Origin: Pseudoalteromonas amylolytica | GTDB taxonomy: Bacteria; Pseudomonadota; Gammaproteobacteria; Enterobacterales; Alteromonadaceae | Assembly: GCF_001854605.1 (NCBI RefSeq) | Contig: NZ_MKJU01000025.1 | Coordinates: 682,378-746,377 of the forward strand | Reading direction: 5' to 3' | Length of the DNA stretch: 64,000 bases | Shown here: positions 25,911-36,143 of the stretch, piece by piece | How the letters are laid out: the number at the start of each line of letters is the position of its first letter | Numbering within the stretch: position 1 is the stretch's first letter | Notes under the pieces: model-generated | The model's database searches: none | The model's input: only the letters and a program-made list of their open reading frames with translations | What the model was told of the DNA's origin: nothing | Translations under genes and position numbers: made by a program

Positions 25911-26867
25911 ATGAGCGAAGAGCAATACGGCACCTATCAGCATTTTTACGGAAACCCAATCGCCAAACCGCCTTGTAGAATGATTAACGCCATGATGTAT
26001 GGCTTTTTCATTAAAGGTACATATGTTTCTATACAAAGTTACATTGATAACACGCTAAATAGCATAAGTAATAGCGAGTTTCATTTTAAGGCTTTGTCCT
26101 CGTATTGCTTACTCACATTTACCGATATTGAAAACATTGCGTCCAAAGTGGAGCCATTTAGAAGCTACGGCTGGATGCAAGAAACAGACATTATCGTGTG
26201 GTTGCCAGTTGCACAAATAGATAGCGCAACTAACAAAATGACCCACCTTTATTGGTATCCCGCATTTATCACAGTAAATAACATAAACGCACTCGTAAAT
26301 GGTAGAGAAACATGGGGCTACAATAAGTACCAATGCCGCTATGAGATGCCAGATTCGCACAAAAAGGCGGACTATTTTTCATTGAGCATGGAAACTTTTA
26401 ATCCGTTTAGCCCAGATACTAAAATGGCTTGGCATGAGTTGCTAAACATCACCAGACACTCGGATGACGATAGTTGGTTTGAAGAGTTGTTTGAAATCGG
26501 GCATGAAGTAGCGGATTTATTACATTCAAGCTGTGATGAAATTAACATTAGCGCAGATTTACTAAAACAGTTCCTCTCTGGCTTTACACATCCTCAAATG
26601 GACCAAATTCTGTTTAAACAATTTCCAGATGGCTTTGCTGAAAACGCCGTGTATAAAGCCGTCGTACATTCTCCTTCAGAAATAAAGCGTATTCATAAAA
26701 TGGGATTTTTGAAGGACGAGTTTAAAGTGACCATTAACCGATTGGACGCTTTTCCGCTTAACGATATGTTTGGTATCAATATCGGCGAGCAAATGGCAAA
26801 GCTTCCTTACTATGTGTCTATGGACTTTGATCAAGACGGTGCCTATGAAATCGTCAGTGGTGCGTAA
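25911..26867 (+). CDS. Acetoacetate decarboxylase-superfamily protein
   Basis: This 318-residue protein follows AAGGAATAA. It has the family motif NGRETWGYNKYQCRYEMP (about residues 113-130), matching the GRExWGYPK core of acetoacetate decarboxylase-like proteins. In true decarboxylases the Schiff-base Lys lies in this region; here K124 of GYNK fills that place, but activity cannot be assumed because many members are not decarboxylases. The preceding VWLPV and YPAFITVNN strands fit the fold. It is the second gene of the run, 22 bases before the flavoprotein. It may process the same small hydrophobic compound. Confidence 0.7.
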   Translation: MSEEQYGTYQHFYGNPIAKPPCRMINAMMYGFFIKGTYVSIQSYIDNTLNSISNSEFHFKALSSYCLLTFTDIENIASKVEPFRSYGWMQETDIIVWLPVAQIDSATNKMTHLYWYPAFITVNNINALVNGRETWGYNKYQCRYEMPDSHKKADYFSLSMETFNPFSPDTKMAWHELLNITRHSDDDSWFEELFEIGHEVADLLHSSCDEINISADLLKQFLSGFTHPQMDQILFKQFPDGFAENAVYKAVVHSPSEIKRIHKMGFLKDEFKVTINRLDAFPLNDMFGINIGEQMAKLPYYVSMDFDQDGAYEIVSGA

Positions 26868-26889
26868 TTGTTGAGCAAGGATAAGAATC

Positions 26890-29136
26890 ATGAGTCAAGA
26901 AAAAATCGCGATACTCGGCGGCGGAGTATCGGCAATGACCGCTGCAGTCTATTTAACAGAGCAACCTGACTGGCAACAAAAGTATGATATCACTGTTTAC
27001 CAACTGGGGTGGCGTTTAGGTGGCAAAGGTGCCAGTGGTCGTAACTCCGACTTTGGTGAGCGTATTGAAGAGCATGGTTTACACGTGTGGTTTGGGGCAT
27101 ATGTCAATTCGTTTCGTGCAATTGAAAATGTTTACAACAGTTTGAACAGGCCAAGTGATATGCCATTGAGCACTTGGCAAGATGCATTTAAACCCCACAG
27201 CTTTGTTGTGCTTGAAGAATACATAGATAACGAATGGGAAACCTGGCCAATTGATTTTCCCGTGATCAACGGCAATCCAGCCGAAGGCACGTTAGATCTG
27301 CATTTTTGGCAGTTTATCGAACTTGCAGTTGCTTGGTTAAGAAAATTTATAGGGACGTTGGAGTCAGAAATATCAAAGCATCATAAACAAACCCGCTTGC
27401 AAACCCGAAAACGCCGAGATCGCAGTTTGCTGCAACATCTTGCTTCTCAAGTTAGTCACGCCTTTGATGATATTGAAGATGATGTTCATGATTTTTTCCA
27501 AAGCGCACACGATGAGTTAAGTGAGATTTGGTCAACACCCGGCCTTTTGAGCCAACAGCTACAGCGGTTAGTTACATTGCGTGCCACAGACAAAGACTTG
27601 AGTAACAGCAAAGATAGACTAGTGGTTTGGTATGTGGTTAGAAAACTAAAACGTTGGCTTAATAGTGAAGCGCTAGAGTTGCTGGATGAAAACCCCAATA
27701 TTCGCAGAGCTTATATTTGTGCCGATCTTGGTATTGCGGTCGTGATTGGCCTTTTAAAAGACCGAGTTTTTGAGAACGGCTTTGGCAGTATTAATGACAT
27801 CGACTTCAAAGCGTGGCTAGCAAAAAATGGCGCGAATGAGCAGTATACTGTTGAGTCTGCGCCAGTCAGAGGGTTTTACGATCTAGTATTTGGGTATGTT
27901 GACGGTGATTTTTCCAAAGGCGATGTTGAAGCCGGTGTGGCTACACTCGCGATGTTGCGGTTAATGCTGTGCTACCACGGTGGAGTCATGTGGAAGATGC
28001 AAGCTGGAATGGGGGATGTGATTTTTGCTCCCATTTATGAGTTACTGAAAAGTCGCGGCGTCAAGTTTGAGTTCTTTAATGAAGTTAGTGCACTGCGTCC
28101 GGGTCTTAATGAGCAGGGAAAAGATGTGGTAGAGCAAATCCACATTACAGAGCAAGTGACTCTGGTGGACGAATCATACCAGCCCTTTGTATTCGTAAAA
28201 GGCTTGCCGTGTTGGCCTAGTAAACCTTTGTTAGATCAGGTGCTACCAGAGCAAGCTCAGTTAATTCGTGATCATGATATTAATCTGGAGTCTTACTGGT
28301 CAGATTGGCCGAGTGTATACCAAATGGAGTTTGGGCAACCGCTACCGACTAAAACACTGCAACGTGGTGTTGATTTTGACAAAGTGATATTCGGTATTTC
28401 AGTCGCAGCATTGGAGCATATATGTCCTGAGTTACTACAACTAGATGGTAAGCTGAAAGACCAAGCGACAAAAGTAAAGACTGTAGCAACACAGGCATTC
28501 CAACTATGGTTGAATAAAACTGATGAGCAATTAGGCTTCAATTACTCACCACCTAGCGAGGAAAGGGCGATCTTAAGCGGGTTTTCGCAGCCATTTGATA
28601 CTTGGGCGGCAATGTCGAATTTGCTGAGTGTGGAAGATTGGCCCGGTGATGGGCCAGATAACATCGCTTATTTTTGCAGTGCATTTACATGCTCAGATTA
28701 TCCAGCACGTAATGAACACAACTTTATTCATGAACAAACAGCCAAAGTTAAAGCAAACGCGATAGAGAAACTTCAGAGTGAAATGAAGCCACTTTGGCCT
28801 AATGCATATAACGACAATAATCAATTTGATTGGTCTGTTTTGTATGCTCCTGTAGGAGAATTGAACACTGCTCGGTTTAACTACCAGTATTGGCGTGTCA
28901 ATGTGGACCCCAGTGAGCGTTATGTGTTATCGGTGACGGGAAGTAGCCAATATCGCCTACCAACGGACGGTAGTATATTTGCTAATCTATACCTGACTGG
29001 GGATTGGATCAAAACCGGAGTGAATGCGGGGTGCGTTGAAGCAGCAGTCATGGCTGGTATGCAAACTTCTCGTGCAATATGTGGATTACCCAATGAAATA
29101 TCGGGAGAAAATGGTTTTGAACCCGACGGGGCATAG
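26890..29136 (+). CDS. Large FAD-dependent desaturase-like oxidoreductase
   Basis: This 748-residue protein has an N-terminal FAD-binding motif AILGGGVSAMTAAVYL and the amine-oxidase/phytoene-desaturase segment GWRLGGKGASGRN (about residue 45). A long helical insert spans about 140-260 (many charged residues). The C-terminal FAD motif TGDWIKTGVNAGCVEAAVMAG lies near residue 705. The fold is that of carotenoid or isoprenoid desaturases and isomerases, but it is longer than CrtI-type enzymes (about 500). It is the third gene of a tight run. The neighbouring TonB receptor and sensor kinase suggest it acts on an imported or sensed compound. The reaction is not known. Confidence 0.75.
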   Translation: MSQEKIAILGGGVSAMTAAVYLTEQPDWQQKYDITVYQLGWRLGGKGASGRNSDFGERIEEHGLHVWFGAYVNSFRAIENVYNSLNRPSDMPLSTWQDAFKPHSFVVLEEYIDNEWETWPIDFPVINGNPAEGTLDLHFWQFIELAVAWLRKFIGTLESEISKHHKQTRLQTRKRRDRSLLQHLASQVSHAFDDIEDDVHDFFQSAHDELSEIWSTPGLLSQQLQRLVTLRATDKDLSNSKDRLVVWYVVRKLKRWLNSEALELLDENPNIRRAYICADLGIAVVIGLLKDRVFENGFGSINDIDFKAWLAKNGANEQYTVESAPVRGFYDLVFGYVDGDFSKGDVEAGVATLAMLRLMLCYHGGVMWKMQAGMGDVIFAPIYELLKSRGVKFEFFNEVSALRPGLNEQGKDVVEQIHITEQVTLVDESYQPFVFVKGLPCWPSKPLLDQVLPEQAQLIRDHDINLESYWSDWPSVYQMEFGQPLPTKTLQRGVDFDKVIFGISVAALEHICPELLQLDGKLKDQATKVKTVATQAFQLWLNKTDEQLGFNYSPPSEERAILSGFSQPFDTWAAMSNLLSVEDWPGDGPDNIAYFCSAFTCSDYPARNEHNFIHEQTAKVKANAIEKLQSEMKPLWPNAYNDNNQFDWSVLYAPVGELNTARFNYQYWRVNVDPSERYVLSVTGSSQYRLPTDGSIFANLYLTGDWIKTGVNAGCVEAAVMAGMQTSRAICGLPNEISGENGFEPDGA

Positions 29137-29233
29137 AAAGTGAAGATGTATCCCATATATTCTTGGTGGGGGATCTGTAAATAGACTATACTTTTTTGCA
29201 CTAACTTAATGAATTGTATAAAAGAGTAAGGAT

Positions 29234-31471
29234 ATGAAACAGACTCTCCCATTGAGCCTTGTATGTTCTGCAGTCTTAGGCGTAATTAACTTACCTGTAT
29301 TTGCCGTTGATGATCAACAAATTGAAGTAATAGAAGTTTACGCTCAAAAACGAGCGCAATCCCTAAACGATGTGAGTGTCTCTATAACGCCAGTCAAAGG
29401 TGACGAGTTAGCCCTATCTGGTGTAAAAGATTCAACAGAATTAGGCAGTTTTGTTACAAACATGAAGGTGAGTCAAAACGCCGCAGAGGGAACGCCTCCT
29501 GCAATCAACATACGCGGCGTTGGCCTGCTAGATTACAACACAGCGAATACATCACCTGTAGCGATGTATGTGGATGGGGCATCTGTTGGGTCAGCGAATA
29601 ATCAACTGGTTAATTTTTTCGACATCGAGCAAGTAGAAGTGTTAAAGGGTCCACAAGGAACACTATTTGGTCGTAATAGCACTGGCGGTGCGGTCTTGAT
29701 CCGCAGTAAGCGTCCAGATGCAGGCACTTATGGTGAGGTATCACTTGGTTATGGCAGTGACCAATGGCGTAAGGTACAGGGGATGTTTAACGCCGCTGTT
29801 AATGACGAGTCAGCAGTTAGAGCTGCGCTTAGTCATGTTAAGTATGATTACACCACATATAACTTGCACCCAACTGCACCTGAAGCCAATATGGAGCAGT
29901 CAGATCTTAGGCTCAGTTACTTTGGCCAGTGGGATAAGTTAAGTGTTTATTTAAAAACAAATTACAGCCACTGGAGTGGGATAGTGCAGCCAGTGGGCAG
30001 CATTGGAACTATAAAAAATCCTGTGACTGGTGAGTCCTGTTCGGCACAAGAGGCTGCATCAGGGCAATGCACGGATGTATTTGGTTTTAATGACGGTAGT
30101 GATGATTTTTGGGCCGTTAACGTAAATAACGACTCTCCCCATCATAGCATAGGTAAAGGGTGGACTGCGGAAGTAGAGTATCAGCTCAGTGAGCAGTCTC
30201 ACTTGGTGTGGATAAATGCCTTTAGCCGCCTAGACAGGGAGCATGCTTTCAACTGTGATGGTTCACCATTACAGGCATGCGAAGGAAACCTTGGATTAAA
30301 AACTGAGTTGCTCAACAATGAATTGCGTTATCACAGGGAATATGAACAAGGTTATTTAATATCCGGCTTATTTCACTTAGATGAACGTATCTACCAAGAT
30401 AACTATAATGATATCCTTCGTATTCTCAGAGGCACCGAGAACGGCCAAAACTCAGCTACTTTCATGTATGACAATGCAATCCGCACTAAGGTATTGGCTG
30501 CATTTGCGCAATATGAGTGGCAATGGCGTTCAGACACTACGTTGACATTCGGGCTCAGGTATAGTGACGAAGCGATAGAGTATGATTCACTGTCGCACAT
30601 CAATATTGTTGACCCAAATAGTATGACTGATGTGGTGCTGCCATTTTATCATGTGATAGGGCGCAACGACGACGATAACTTATCGGGTAAGTTTGCTATT
30701 AACTACACACTTGAGCCAAATAAAATGCTTTATTACAGCTTTGCAAATGGGGTCAAAAGTGGTGGCTACAACGGCGGATTCCTGTCGAGTCCTGAACAGG
30801 CCCTGCAAGCTGACTATGGCGCTGAAAAGCTTAATGCGCATGAAATAGGAACTAAGTTGCAGTTTGACGAGCAAGCAATGAGATTTAATGCGGCTTTGTT
30901 TTACTATGATTACAAAGATCAGCAGGTATTTATGAATCAGCCTTCGGTAGTACCAGGTGCTGTGCCGTTACAGCTGCTTGAAAATGTTGCTGACTCAAAG
31001 ATCTATGGTGCAGAAGCAGACTTGTACTATGAGCCAATGGAGCAGCTAGAAGTACAACTTGGTATTGGCTATATTCCGCATGCTGAGTTTGAACAATTTG
31101 TTGATCCTTTGGGCGTCTCGCTAACGGATAACAGACTTCCGTTTACTTCAAAGTGGAATATTAGTGGCGCATTGTCCTATTCGCACAATATTGCGTCGGG
31201 TACATTAAAGACAAGTGTCGGCTTTGACTACCAATCGGAGTACTACTTTGACCAACAGCAAACAGACTATGCAAAGCAAGATGGTTATGTTTTGTGGAGG
31301 TTCAATGCCCAATACGAAGTAGAAAAATGGCAGGCAAATTTATGGGCTAAAAACTTGTTCGATGAACAATACAGCCATTTAAAGTTCGATTTACGCAATT
31401 TTTTAGGTATGCTTGAAGACTTTAAAGGCGAAGGTCGTCGGGTCGGGCTTGATGTGAGCTATCGATTTTAA
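29234..31471 (+). CDS. TonB-dependent receptor of the desaturase cluster
   Basis: This 745-residue receptor has a signal peptide (MKQTLPLSLVCSAVLGVI, cut near VFA-VDD). The TonB box-like IEVIEVYAQKR is followed by plug motifs INIRGVGLLDYN and EVLKGPQGTLFGRNSTGGAV. The C-terminal barrel strand ends SYRF. The LKGPQGTLFGRN class includes receptors for iron complexes, vitamins and small hydrophobic compounds, unlike the other three receptors here. It follows the flavoprotein by 98 bases on the same strand and precedes the hybrid kinase, so it may import the substrate of this cluster. Confidence 0.9.
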   Translation: MKQTLPLSLVCSAVLGVINLPVFAVDDQQIEVIEVYAQKRAQSLNDVSVSITPVKGDELALSGVKDSTELGSFVTNMKVSQNAAEGTPPAINIRGVGLLDYNTANTSPVAMYVDGASVGSANNQLVNFFDIEQVEVLKGPQGTLFGRNSTGGAVLIRSKRPDAGTYGEVSLGYGSDQWRKVQGMFNAAVNDESAVRAALSHVKYDYTTYNLHPTAPEANMEQSDLRLSYFGQWDKLSVYLKTNYSHWSGIVQPVGSIGTIKNPVTGESCSAQEAASGQCTDVFGFNDGSDDFWAVNVNNDSPHHSIGKGWTAEVEYQLSEQSHLVWINAFSRLDREHAFNCDGSPLQACEGNLGLKTELLNNELRYHREYEQGYLISGLFHLDERIYQDNYNDILRILRGTENGQNSATFMYDNAIRTKVLAAFAQYEWQWRSDTTLTFGLRYSDEAIEYDSLSHINIVDPNSMTDVVLPFYHVIGRNDDDNLSGKFAINYTLEPNKMLYYSFANGVKSGGYNGGFLSSPEQALQADYGAEKLNAHEIGTKLQFDEQAMRFNAALFYYDYKDQQVFMNQPSVVPGAVPLQLLENVADSKIYGAEADLYYEPMEQLEVQLGIGYIPHAEFEQFVDPLGVSLTDNRLPFTSKWNISGALSYSHNIASGTLKTSVGFDYQSEYYFDQQQTDYAKQDGYVLWRFNAQYEVEKWQANLWAKNLFDEQYSHLKFDLRNFLGMLEDFKGEGRRVGLDVSYRF

Positions 31472-31541
31472 GATAAAGGTTAAGTTTATTAAGGCTTAAC
31501 TGTGCTTTTTGGATAAAGCACTTAAAAAGCTAAGGCATCTT

Positions 31542-34238
31542 ATGCGTTCATTTATAAGAATACTCATTGTCATCATTGGCGCTGTTTTTGCGAACTATAG
31601 TGCCGCTGATGTGTTTGAGTATTCGATAGATAAACAAGATGTTAACTTGCATGACCACGCACAGTTGTTAGTCTCTGAGGAAAGCACTCGCTTTCCTTCC
31701 GACTTTTATGCTGTTGAGGAGTGGACTAGTAGCCTAAAACCATTGCCATCTCGGGCCTTGTTTTCTGGTCGTTATTGGTTAGTGACACAGATATCGAATA
31801 AATCAAACCTAAACGATTTAGTACTTTATCCATACAATACGGTTTTGGCTAATATTGAAACGAGAATTTACAGTGAGTCTGGCGAAATCCAGCGTTACTT
31901 CTCGGGGGGGAAGAACCAAAATGAATTTGCCTTTCACTATGGCAACACCATTCACCTAAAACCCAACACAAACTATTACTTAGTTACTGTATTCGAAAGT
32001 GATTTTTTTTACACACCGACTAAGTTAGTCATCAAGCCTACAAAAGATTTCAACCAGTTAGTTATTAGAGAAAACCTATTAATGACGCTGTGCTTCAGTG
32101 TTGGTATTATTCTAGGCTTATATAATTTACTGATTTATATAGGTTCAAAGGATTTAACTCATCTCTACTTTGCGTTATTTGCCGCGGTTTGGGTATATAG
32201 CTGGAGCCATTTTTTTCATATTTCTGACCAATTATTTGGTTTGTACTCAGCGCACTTGCATTGGCTAGGGTTTACCTTAGCGCCGATCACAAATATCCTT
32301 TTTTACAATAGTTTATTGAAATTAAAAGAAAAACATCCAAACCTGTCGGTTGCGTCAATCTGGTTAGGGATTATCTCCGCTTTGGGACTGCCGTTTAGCA
32401 TCCTATTTCCGGGGTTTGGTTTTTTGTGGGCCACAGTGATGACAGGGAGTGCGCTGTGTTTAGGTATGTATGTTGGGGTACTGCGCCTATTAGAAGGGTT
32501 TAAACCTGCACGCTATTTTGTCCTAGCATACATAGCAATGATGGTGCCTAACATGATTGGTAATCTAACCAATTTGGGTATTTTACCGCAATCAACGCTT
32601 AACCTATATTTGTTGGGGTTAGTTGGTACGGCATTAGATGCAATGTTACTTGCATTTGCTGTGGCCGATAAGTTCAGGCTCACAAATGAAGAAAACATTG
32701 AACTGAACAAGAATCTCGAAACCAAGGTACTAAAACGTACTTATGAACTAGAACAACTAGCATCTCAGCTAAGGGATGCAAGTGAATCTAAAAGCCGCTT
32801 CTTAGCAAACATGAGTCATGAGATCAGGACCCCAATGACGTCAATCATTGGTTATGCCGATGGCATTATTCTGGGCGACATTAAACCTCATGAGAGAAAT
32901 CACGCAATTAATGTAATTTTGCAAAACTCACGACACGTTCTGGGCTTGATAAATGATATTTTGGATATGTCTAAGATAGAAGCGAATAGGTTGGAGATTG
33001 AGCTTATTGAAGCTAACTTATTTAAATCAATCGCCCATGTTGAGTCTTTATTAGGCAAACAAATCAGGGATAAGGGACTTGAGTTTGAACTACATTATAC
33101 CTTCCCGCTACCAGACTTTATTGTGATTGACCCAACTAGGTTGCGGCAGATTTTGTTAAATTTGACTTCAAATGCATTGAAATTTACTTCGGTTGGAAAA
33201 ATCACGCTCGATGTTTCGTGCTCAGAAGATGTGTTGAAAGTGTCCGTGAAAGACACTGGGATCGGTATGACATCGACGGAACAAAAAGAACTGTTTAGTG
33301 CTTTTTATCAAGCGGATTCATCTACCTCACGTAAATATGGGGGGACGGGATTGGGGCTCAACATTTCTAAAAACTTGGCAAATAAACTCAATGGCGATAT
33401 CACCGTTGAAAGTGAAGTTGGATCAGGCACAACATTTACCTTAACGCTGGGACTATTTACAACTGAAAATACACGCTGGGTGAATAGCCTTGAAGAGGTG
33501 GTTCAGAGTAAACCTTCCATCAGCGACATTCATAGCAATGAAAAGGGTCGCGAACTTAAAGGCGATGTATTACTTGCTGAAGACCATGGGGATAATAGTC
33601 GACTTATACAGCGTATCCTTGAAAGAATGGGACTAAACGTGACCGCTGTGGAAAACGGCCAGTTGGCCGTGCAAGCTGCTTTAGACAAAGATTATGATTT
33701 GATTCTAATGGATATACAAATGCCAGTCATGGATGGAGAACAGGCGTTGAATTTTATACAAGCGACAGGTTGTACAGCACCTATTCTTGCCTTAACTGCC
33801 AACACTATGCAGCACGAAGTTGACAGATACCTCAAACTTGGTTTCACGGATCATTTAGCTAAACCGATTGATAGAGGTGAGTTTAGTAAGAAGATTAGCC
33901 ACTATTTAAATATTTCAGTATCTGATGATATTGATATTCCAAATGATGAATTTAAGCAGCTGAAAAGTAAGTACATATCAGGCCTGTATGAGCAAAAAGT
34001 ACAGATCCAGAATCAGATGAAATACCATGATATTGATGGTTTATGCCGCTCTGTACACGCTGTTAAGGGTACAGCGGGAATGTTTGAATGTACAGAGATC
34101 CAAAATATAGCCTCGCAAATCGATAAAATGCTCAAAGAGCACTTTGACGATGATGCGCTTGAGCAACAGGTGAGCGAGTTGATTCTAGCAATGGATAGAG
34201 CGATTGATACCTCCGACTTCAATAAGGTAGTTATCTAA
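31542..34238 (+). CDS. 7TMR-DISM hybrid sensor histidine kinase with receiver and Hpt domains
   Basis: The start at ATG 31542 (MRSFIRILIVII), after TAAGG, gives 898 residues; the frame opens earlier at TTG 31509. A signal anchor is followed by a periplasmic 7TMR-DISM extracellular domain (about 35-180) and seven membrane segments (about 190-385). A coiled coil leads to HisKA with the phosphorylated His426 (SHEIRTPMTS). HATPase_c follows (KDTGIGMT, GGTGLGLNISKNL), then a receiver with Asp724 (LILMDIQMP) and an Hpt domain with His839 (SVHAVKGTAGM). It senses an external signal and would pass phosphate to an unlinked regulator. It is the last gene of the same-strand run. Confidence 0.9.
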   Translation: MRSFIRILIVIIGAVFANYSAADVFEYSIDKQDVNLHDHAQLLVSEESTRFPSDFYAVEEWTSSLKPLPSRALFSGRYWLVTQISNKSNLNDLVLYPYNTVLANIETRIYSESGEIQRYFSGGKNQNEFAFHYGNTIHLKPNTNYYLVTVFESDFFYTPTKLVIKPTKDFNQLVIRENLLMTLCFSVGIILGLYNLLIYIGSKDLTHLYFALFAAVWVYSWSHFFHISDQLFGLYSAHLHWLGFTLAPITNILFYNSLLKLKEKHPNLSVASIWLGIISALGLPFSILFPGFGFLWATVMTGSALCLGMYVGVLRLLEGFKPARYFVLAYIAMMVPNMIGNLTNLGILPQSTLNLYLLGLVGTALDAMLLAFAVADKFRLTNEENIELNKNLETKVLKRTYELEQLASQLRDASESKSRFLANMSHEIRTPMTSIIGYADGIILGDIKPHERNHAINVILQNSRHVLGLINDILDMSKIEANRLEIELIEANLFKSIAHVESLLGKQIRDKGLEFELHYTFPLPDFIVIDPTRLRQILLNLTSNALKFTSVGKITLDVSCSEDVLKVSVKDTGIGMTSTEQKELFSAFYQADSSTSRKYGGTGLGLNISKNLANKLNGDITVESEVGSGTTFTLTLGLFTTENTRWVNSLEEVVQSKPSISDIHSNEKGRELKGDVLLAEDHGDNSRLIQRILERMGLNVTAVENGQLAVQAALDKDYDLILMDIQMPVMDGEQALNFIQATGCTAPILALTANTMQHEVDRYLKLGFTDHLAKPIDRGEFSKKISHYLNISVSDDIDIPNDEFKQLKSKYISGLYEQKVQIQNQMKYHDIDGLCRSVHAVKGTAGMFECTEIQNIASQIDKMLKEHFDDDALEQQVSELILAMDRAIDTSDFNKVVI

Positions 34239-34247
34239 AGAGCTATA

Positions 34248-35006
34248 TTAATTATGTGTGTACTTAGCAACTAACTCATCTATCTCGGGTTTTAGCTTGG
34301 TAATGGCGAGATTAATCTCATTCATCAGCGCCTGATTTTGTTGTGTTCGCCTTAGTAAAATATGCACTTCGTTGTCATGAACCACATACGGCCAAAGTTT
34401 GATTTGGTCATGACCTTGGGTTTTTGTAATGTATAAACCGGTTATTTGGTCGTCGATAATAAAATCAACACGTTTCTTAGCGAGCATATCGGAACGTCGA
34501 CTTGCGCTGGATATTCCCACTAATTGTTCCTGATATTTGGGCGAACGCGCTAAAGAAGCAAGTTCTTCGCCGTAGAATGAGCCAATACTTAAACCTATGG
34601 TTTTTGCCTCATCAAGTAATTGTGCAATATTTTCTATGGGCTGGGCAGGTAAAAGGCTAAAAAGCCGCATCTTTTCATGGCGGTATGGAATAGAAAAATA
34701 CCCATACTTTTCTCTTTGTGGTGTGTAGCTGACCATCACAGCCATATCGATTTGGCCACTATCCATTTGTTCCAGCGCGCGTGCACTAGAAGGGAGTTTC
34801 ACGTAGGTTAAACATACATTGATACTACCGAGTACCTTTTTTGCAATTTCTATATCTAGTCCTGCAGCTTTTCCGTTGTCAAAATAGGTCTGAGGGGGCC
34901 AATCATCCACCATGCCGAGTTTAAGGTCCAAGCGACATTGCTGTGCCTGCACTGTGGCGCCAACCGTTAGCGCTAAAAAGATACCGAAATATTTATATAC
35001 AGACAC
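34248..35006 (-). CDS. Periplasmic solute-binding protein of the SBP_bac_3 type
   Basis: This 252-residue protein has a signal peptide (MSVYKYFGIFLALTVGATVQA). A binding-protein fold follows, with DWPPQTYFDNGKAAGLDIEIAKKVL near residue 35 and MDSGQIDMAVMVSYTPQRE. It has no attached kinase and no ABC permease next to it, as is common for Alteromonadales orphan SBP proteins, so it may be a receptor for another system. It converges on the hybrid kinase gene, 9 bases away. A second SBP of this kind is at 43031. Confidence 0.8.
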   Translation of the reverse strand: MSVYKYFGIFLALTVGATVQAQQCRLDLKLGMVDDWPPQTYFDNGKAAGLDIEIAKKVLGSINVCLTYVKLPSSARALEQMDSGQIDMAVMVSYTPQREKYGYFSIPYRHEKMRLFSLLPAQPIENIAQLLDEAKTIGLSIGSFYGEELASLARSPKYQEQLVGISSASRRSDMLAKKRVDFIIDDQITGLYITKTQGHDQIKLWPYVVHDNEVHILLRRTQQNQALMNEINLAITKLKPEIDELVAKYTHN

Positions 35007-35186
35007 TACAAAGGACTCATTCGTCTAACATGGTAAATTAAGTCTAGTTTATAATCTCATAAAAATCATAAGTTTAGTTTTATTTCATGTACGCATAGCT
35101 AATCGCTATGATCAGCTCGGCGGATTTACTTGTAATCCAAGCTGGCCGCTTCATAATTGCGCAAAAAGTTAATATAGATTTTGTTC

Positions 35187-36074
35187 ATGGGGATTGGAGA
35201 AAGTGCGGCAATTTTGGCCGCTGGTGTGTGGGCAAGTTCCACAATTTTATATAAACGCTTTAGCCATCATTTGTCACCGCTAGAGTTAAACTTGTGTAAA
35301 GGCCTGATTGCTGGGTTTATGATGCTGGTTGCCATGCTAGCTTTGCAGGACTGGCAATCTCCTCAACAAATCAGTAGTTGGTACTGGCTAATAGCCAGTG
35401 GTATTTTGGGGATTGCGATAGGTGATAGCGCTTATTTCGCGGCGCTACGCAATGTGGGTGCAGCAAGAACCTTAATCGTTGAGTCTTTTGCGCCAGCTAT
35501 TGCCGGATTGCTGAATATTCTGATGCTAGGCGTATATTTATCACTCCAAGCTTGGCTAGGGATAGTTATCACAACCGTGGGCGTGCTTATCGCGGTCAAG
35601 CCAAAGCAGCTGTTACCGACCGTTGAAAAGCAAATATATTACAAAGGGCTGAGTTTTGCGTTGTTAGCTGCGCTATGCCAAGCTGCAGGCATGGTGATGT
35701 CAAAAGGTGCAATGCAGGAGGAGGGTGTTAGTAGCCTTTGGGCTGCGCTTATTCGCCTATTAAGCGGCACTTTTGCCGTGGCTTTGGTTATCGCCTGGAT
35801 GAGAGAACACAATCTGGGAAGAGCAATTCGAGTGCGTGGCGTTGAAGGAAAAAGATGGTTATTTGTCGCTATCTTTTTTGGTACTTTCATCGGCTTGTGG
35901 TTACAACTTGTATCGGTCAAGTATACAGACCCCGCTATTGCACAAACCATTTTTGCGACAGCCCCTTTGATGGTCATGACAATAGGCTTTGCAAAGCGTG
36001 AACCTATTACATTCAATATGGTGCTCGGTGGGTGTTTGGCATTAGTTGGTGTAGCGGTATTGTTACTTGGGTAA
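35187..36074 (+). CDS. EamA/DMT family transporter
   Basis: A protein of 295 residues with about ten membrane segments in two EamA repeats (residues 1-135 and 150-290). The SGILGIAIGDSAYFAALRNVG segment is typical of the first repeat. The start at ATG 35187 (MGIGESAAIL) or TTG 35181 cannot be separated; neither has a strong ribosome binding site. The substrate is unknown; family members export amino acids or metabolites. It converges with ldhA across a perfect hairpin. Confidence 0.85.
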   Translation: MGIGESAAILAAGVWASSTILYKRFSHHLSPLELNLCKGLIAGFMMLVAMLALQDWQSPQQISSWYWLIASGILGIAIGDSAYFAALRNVGAARTLIVESFAPAIAGLLNILMLGVYLSLQAWLGIVITTVGVLIAVKPKQLLPTVEKQIYYKGLSFALLAALCQAAGMVMSKGAMQEEGVSSLWAALIRLLSGTFAVALVIAWMREHNLGRAIRVRGVEGKRWLFVAIFFGTFIGLWLQLVSVKYTDPAIAQTIFATAPLMVMTIGFAKREPITFNMVLGGCLALVGVAVLLLG

Positions 36075-36103
36075 TGAAAGGTTTCTGCTTCCTTACAAAT
36101 ACA

Positions 36104-36137
36104 ATGTTCAATGAGCAATGTCTTGCTCATTGAACAT
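36104..36137. terminator. Perfect 15-bp hairpin between convergent genes
   Basis: ATGTTCAATGAGCAA-TGTC-TTGCTCATTGAACAT is a perfect 15-bp stem with a four-base loop between the transporter stop and the ldhA stop. It has no T tract on either side but is placed as a two-way terminator. Confidence 0.65.
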
Positions 36138-36143
36138 GACTGT

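Noticed and set aside
34248..35006. ABC importer operon around the solute-binding protein
   Set aside because: No permease or ATPase gene is adjacent on either side.
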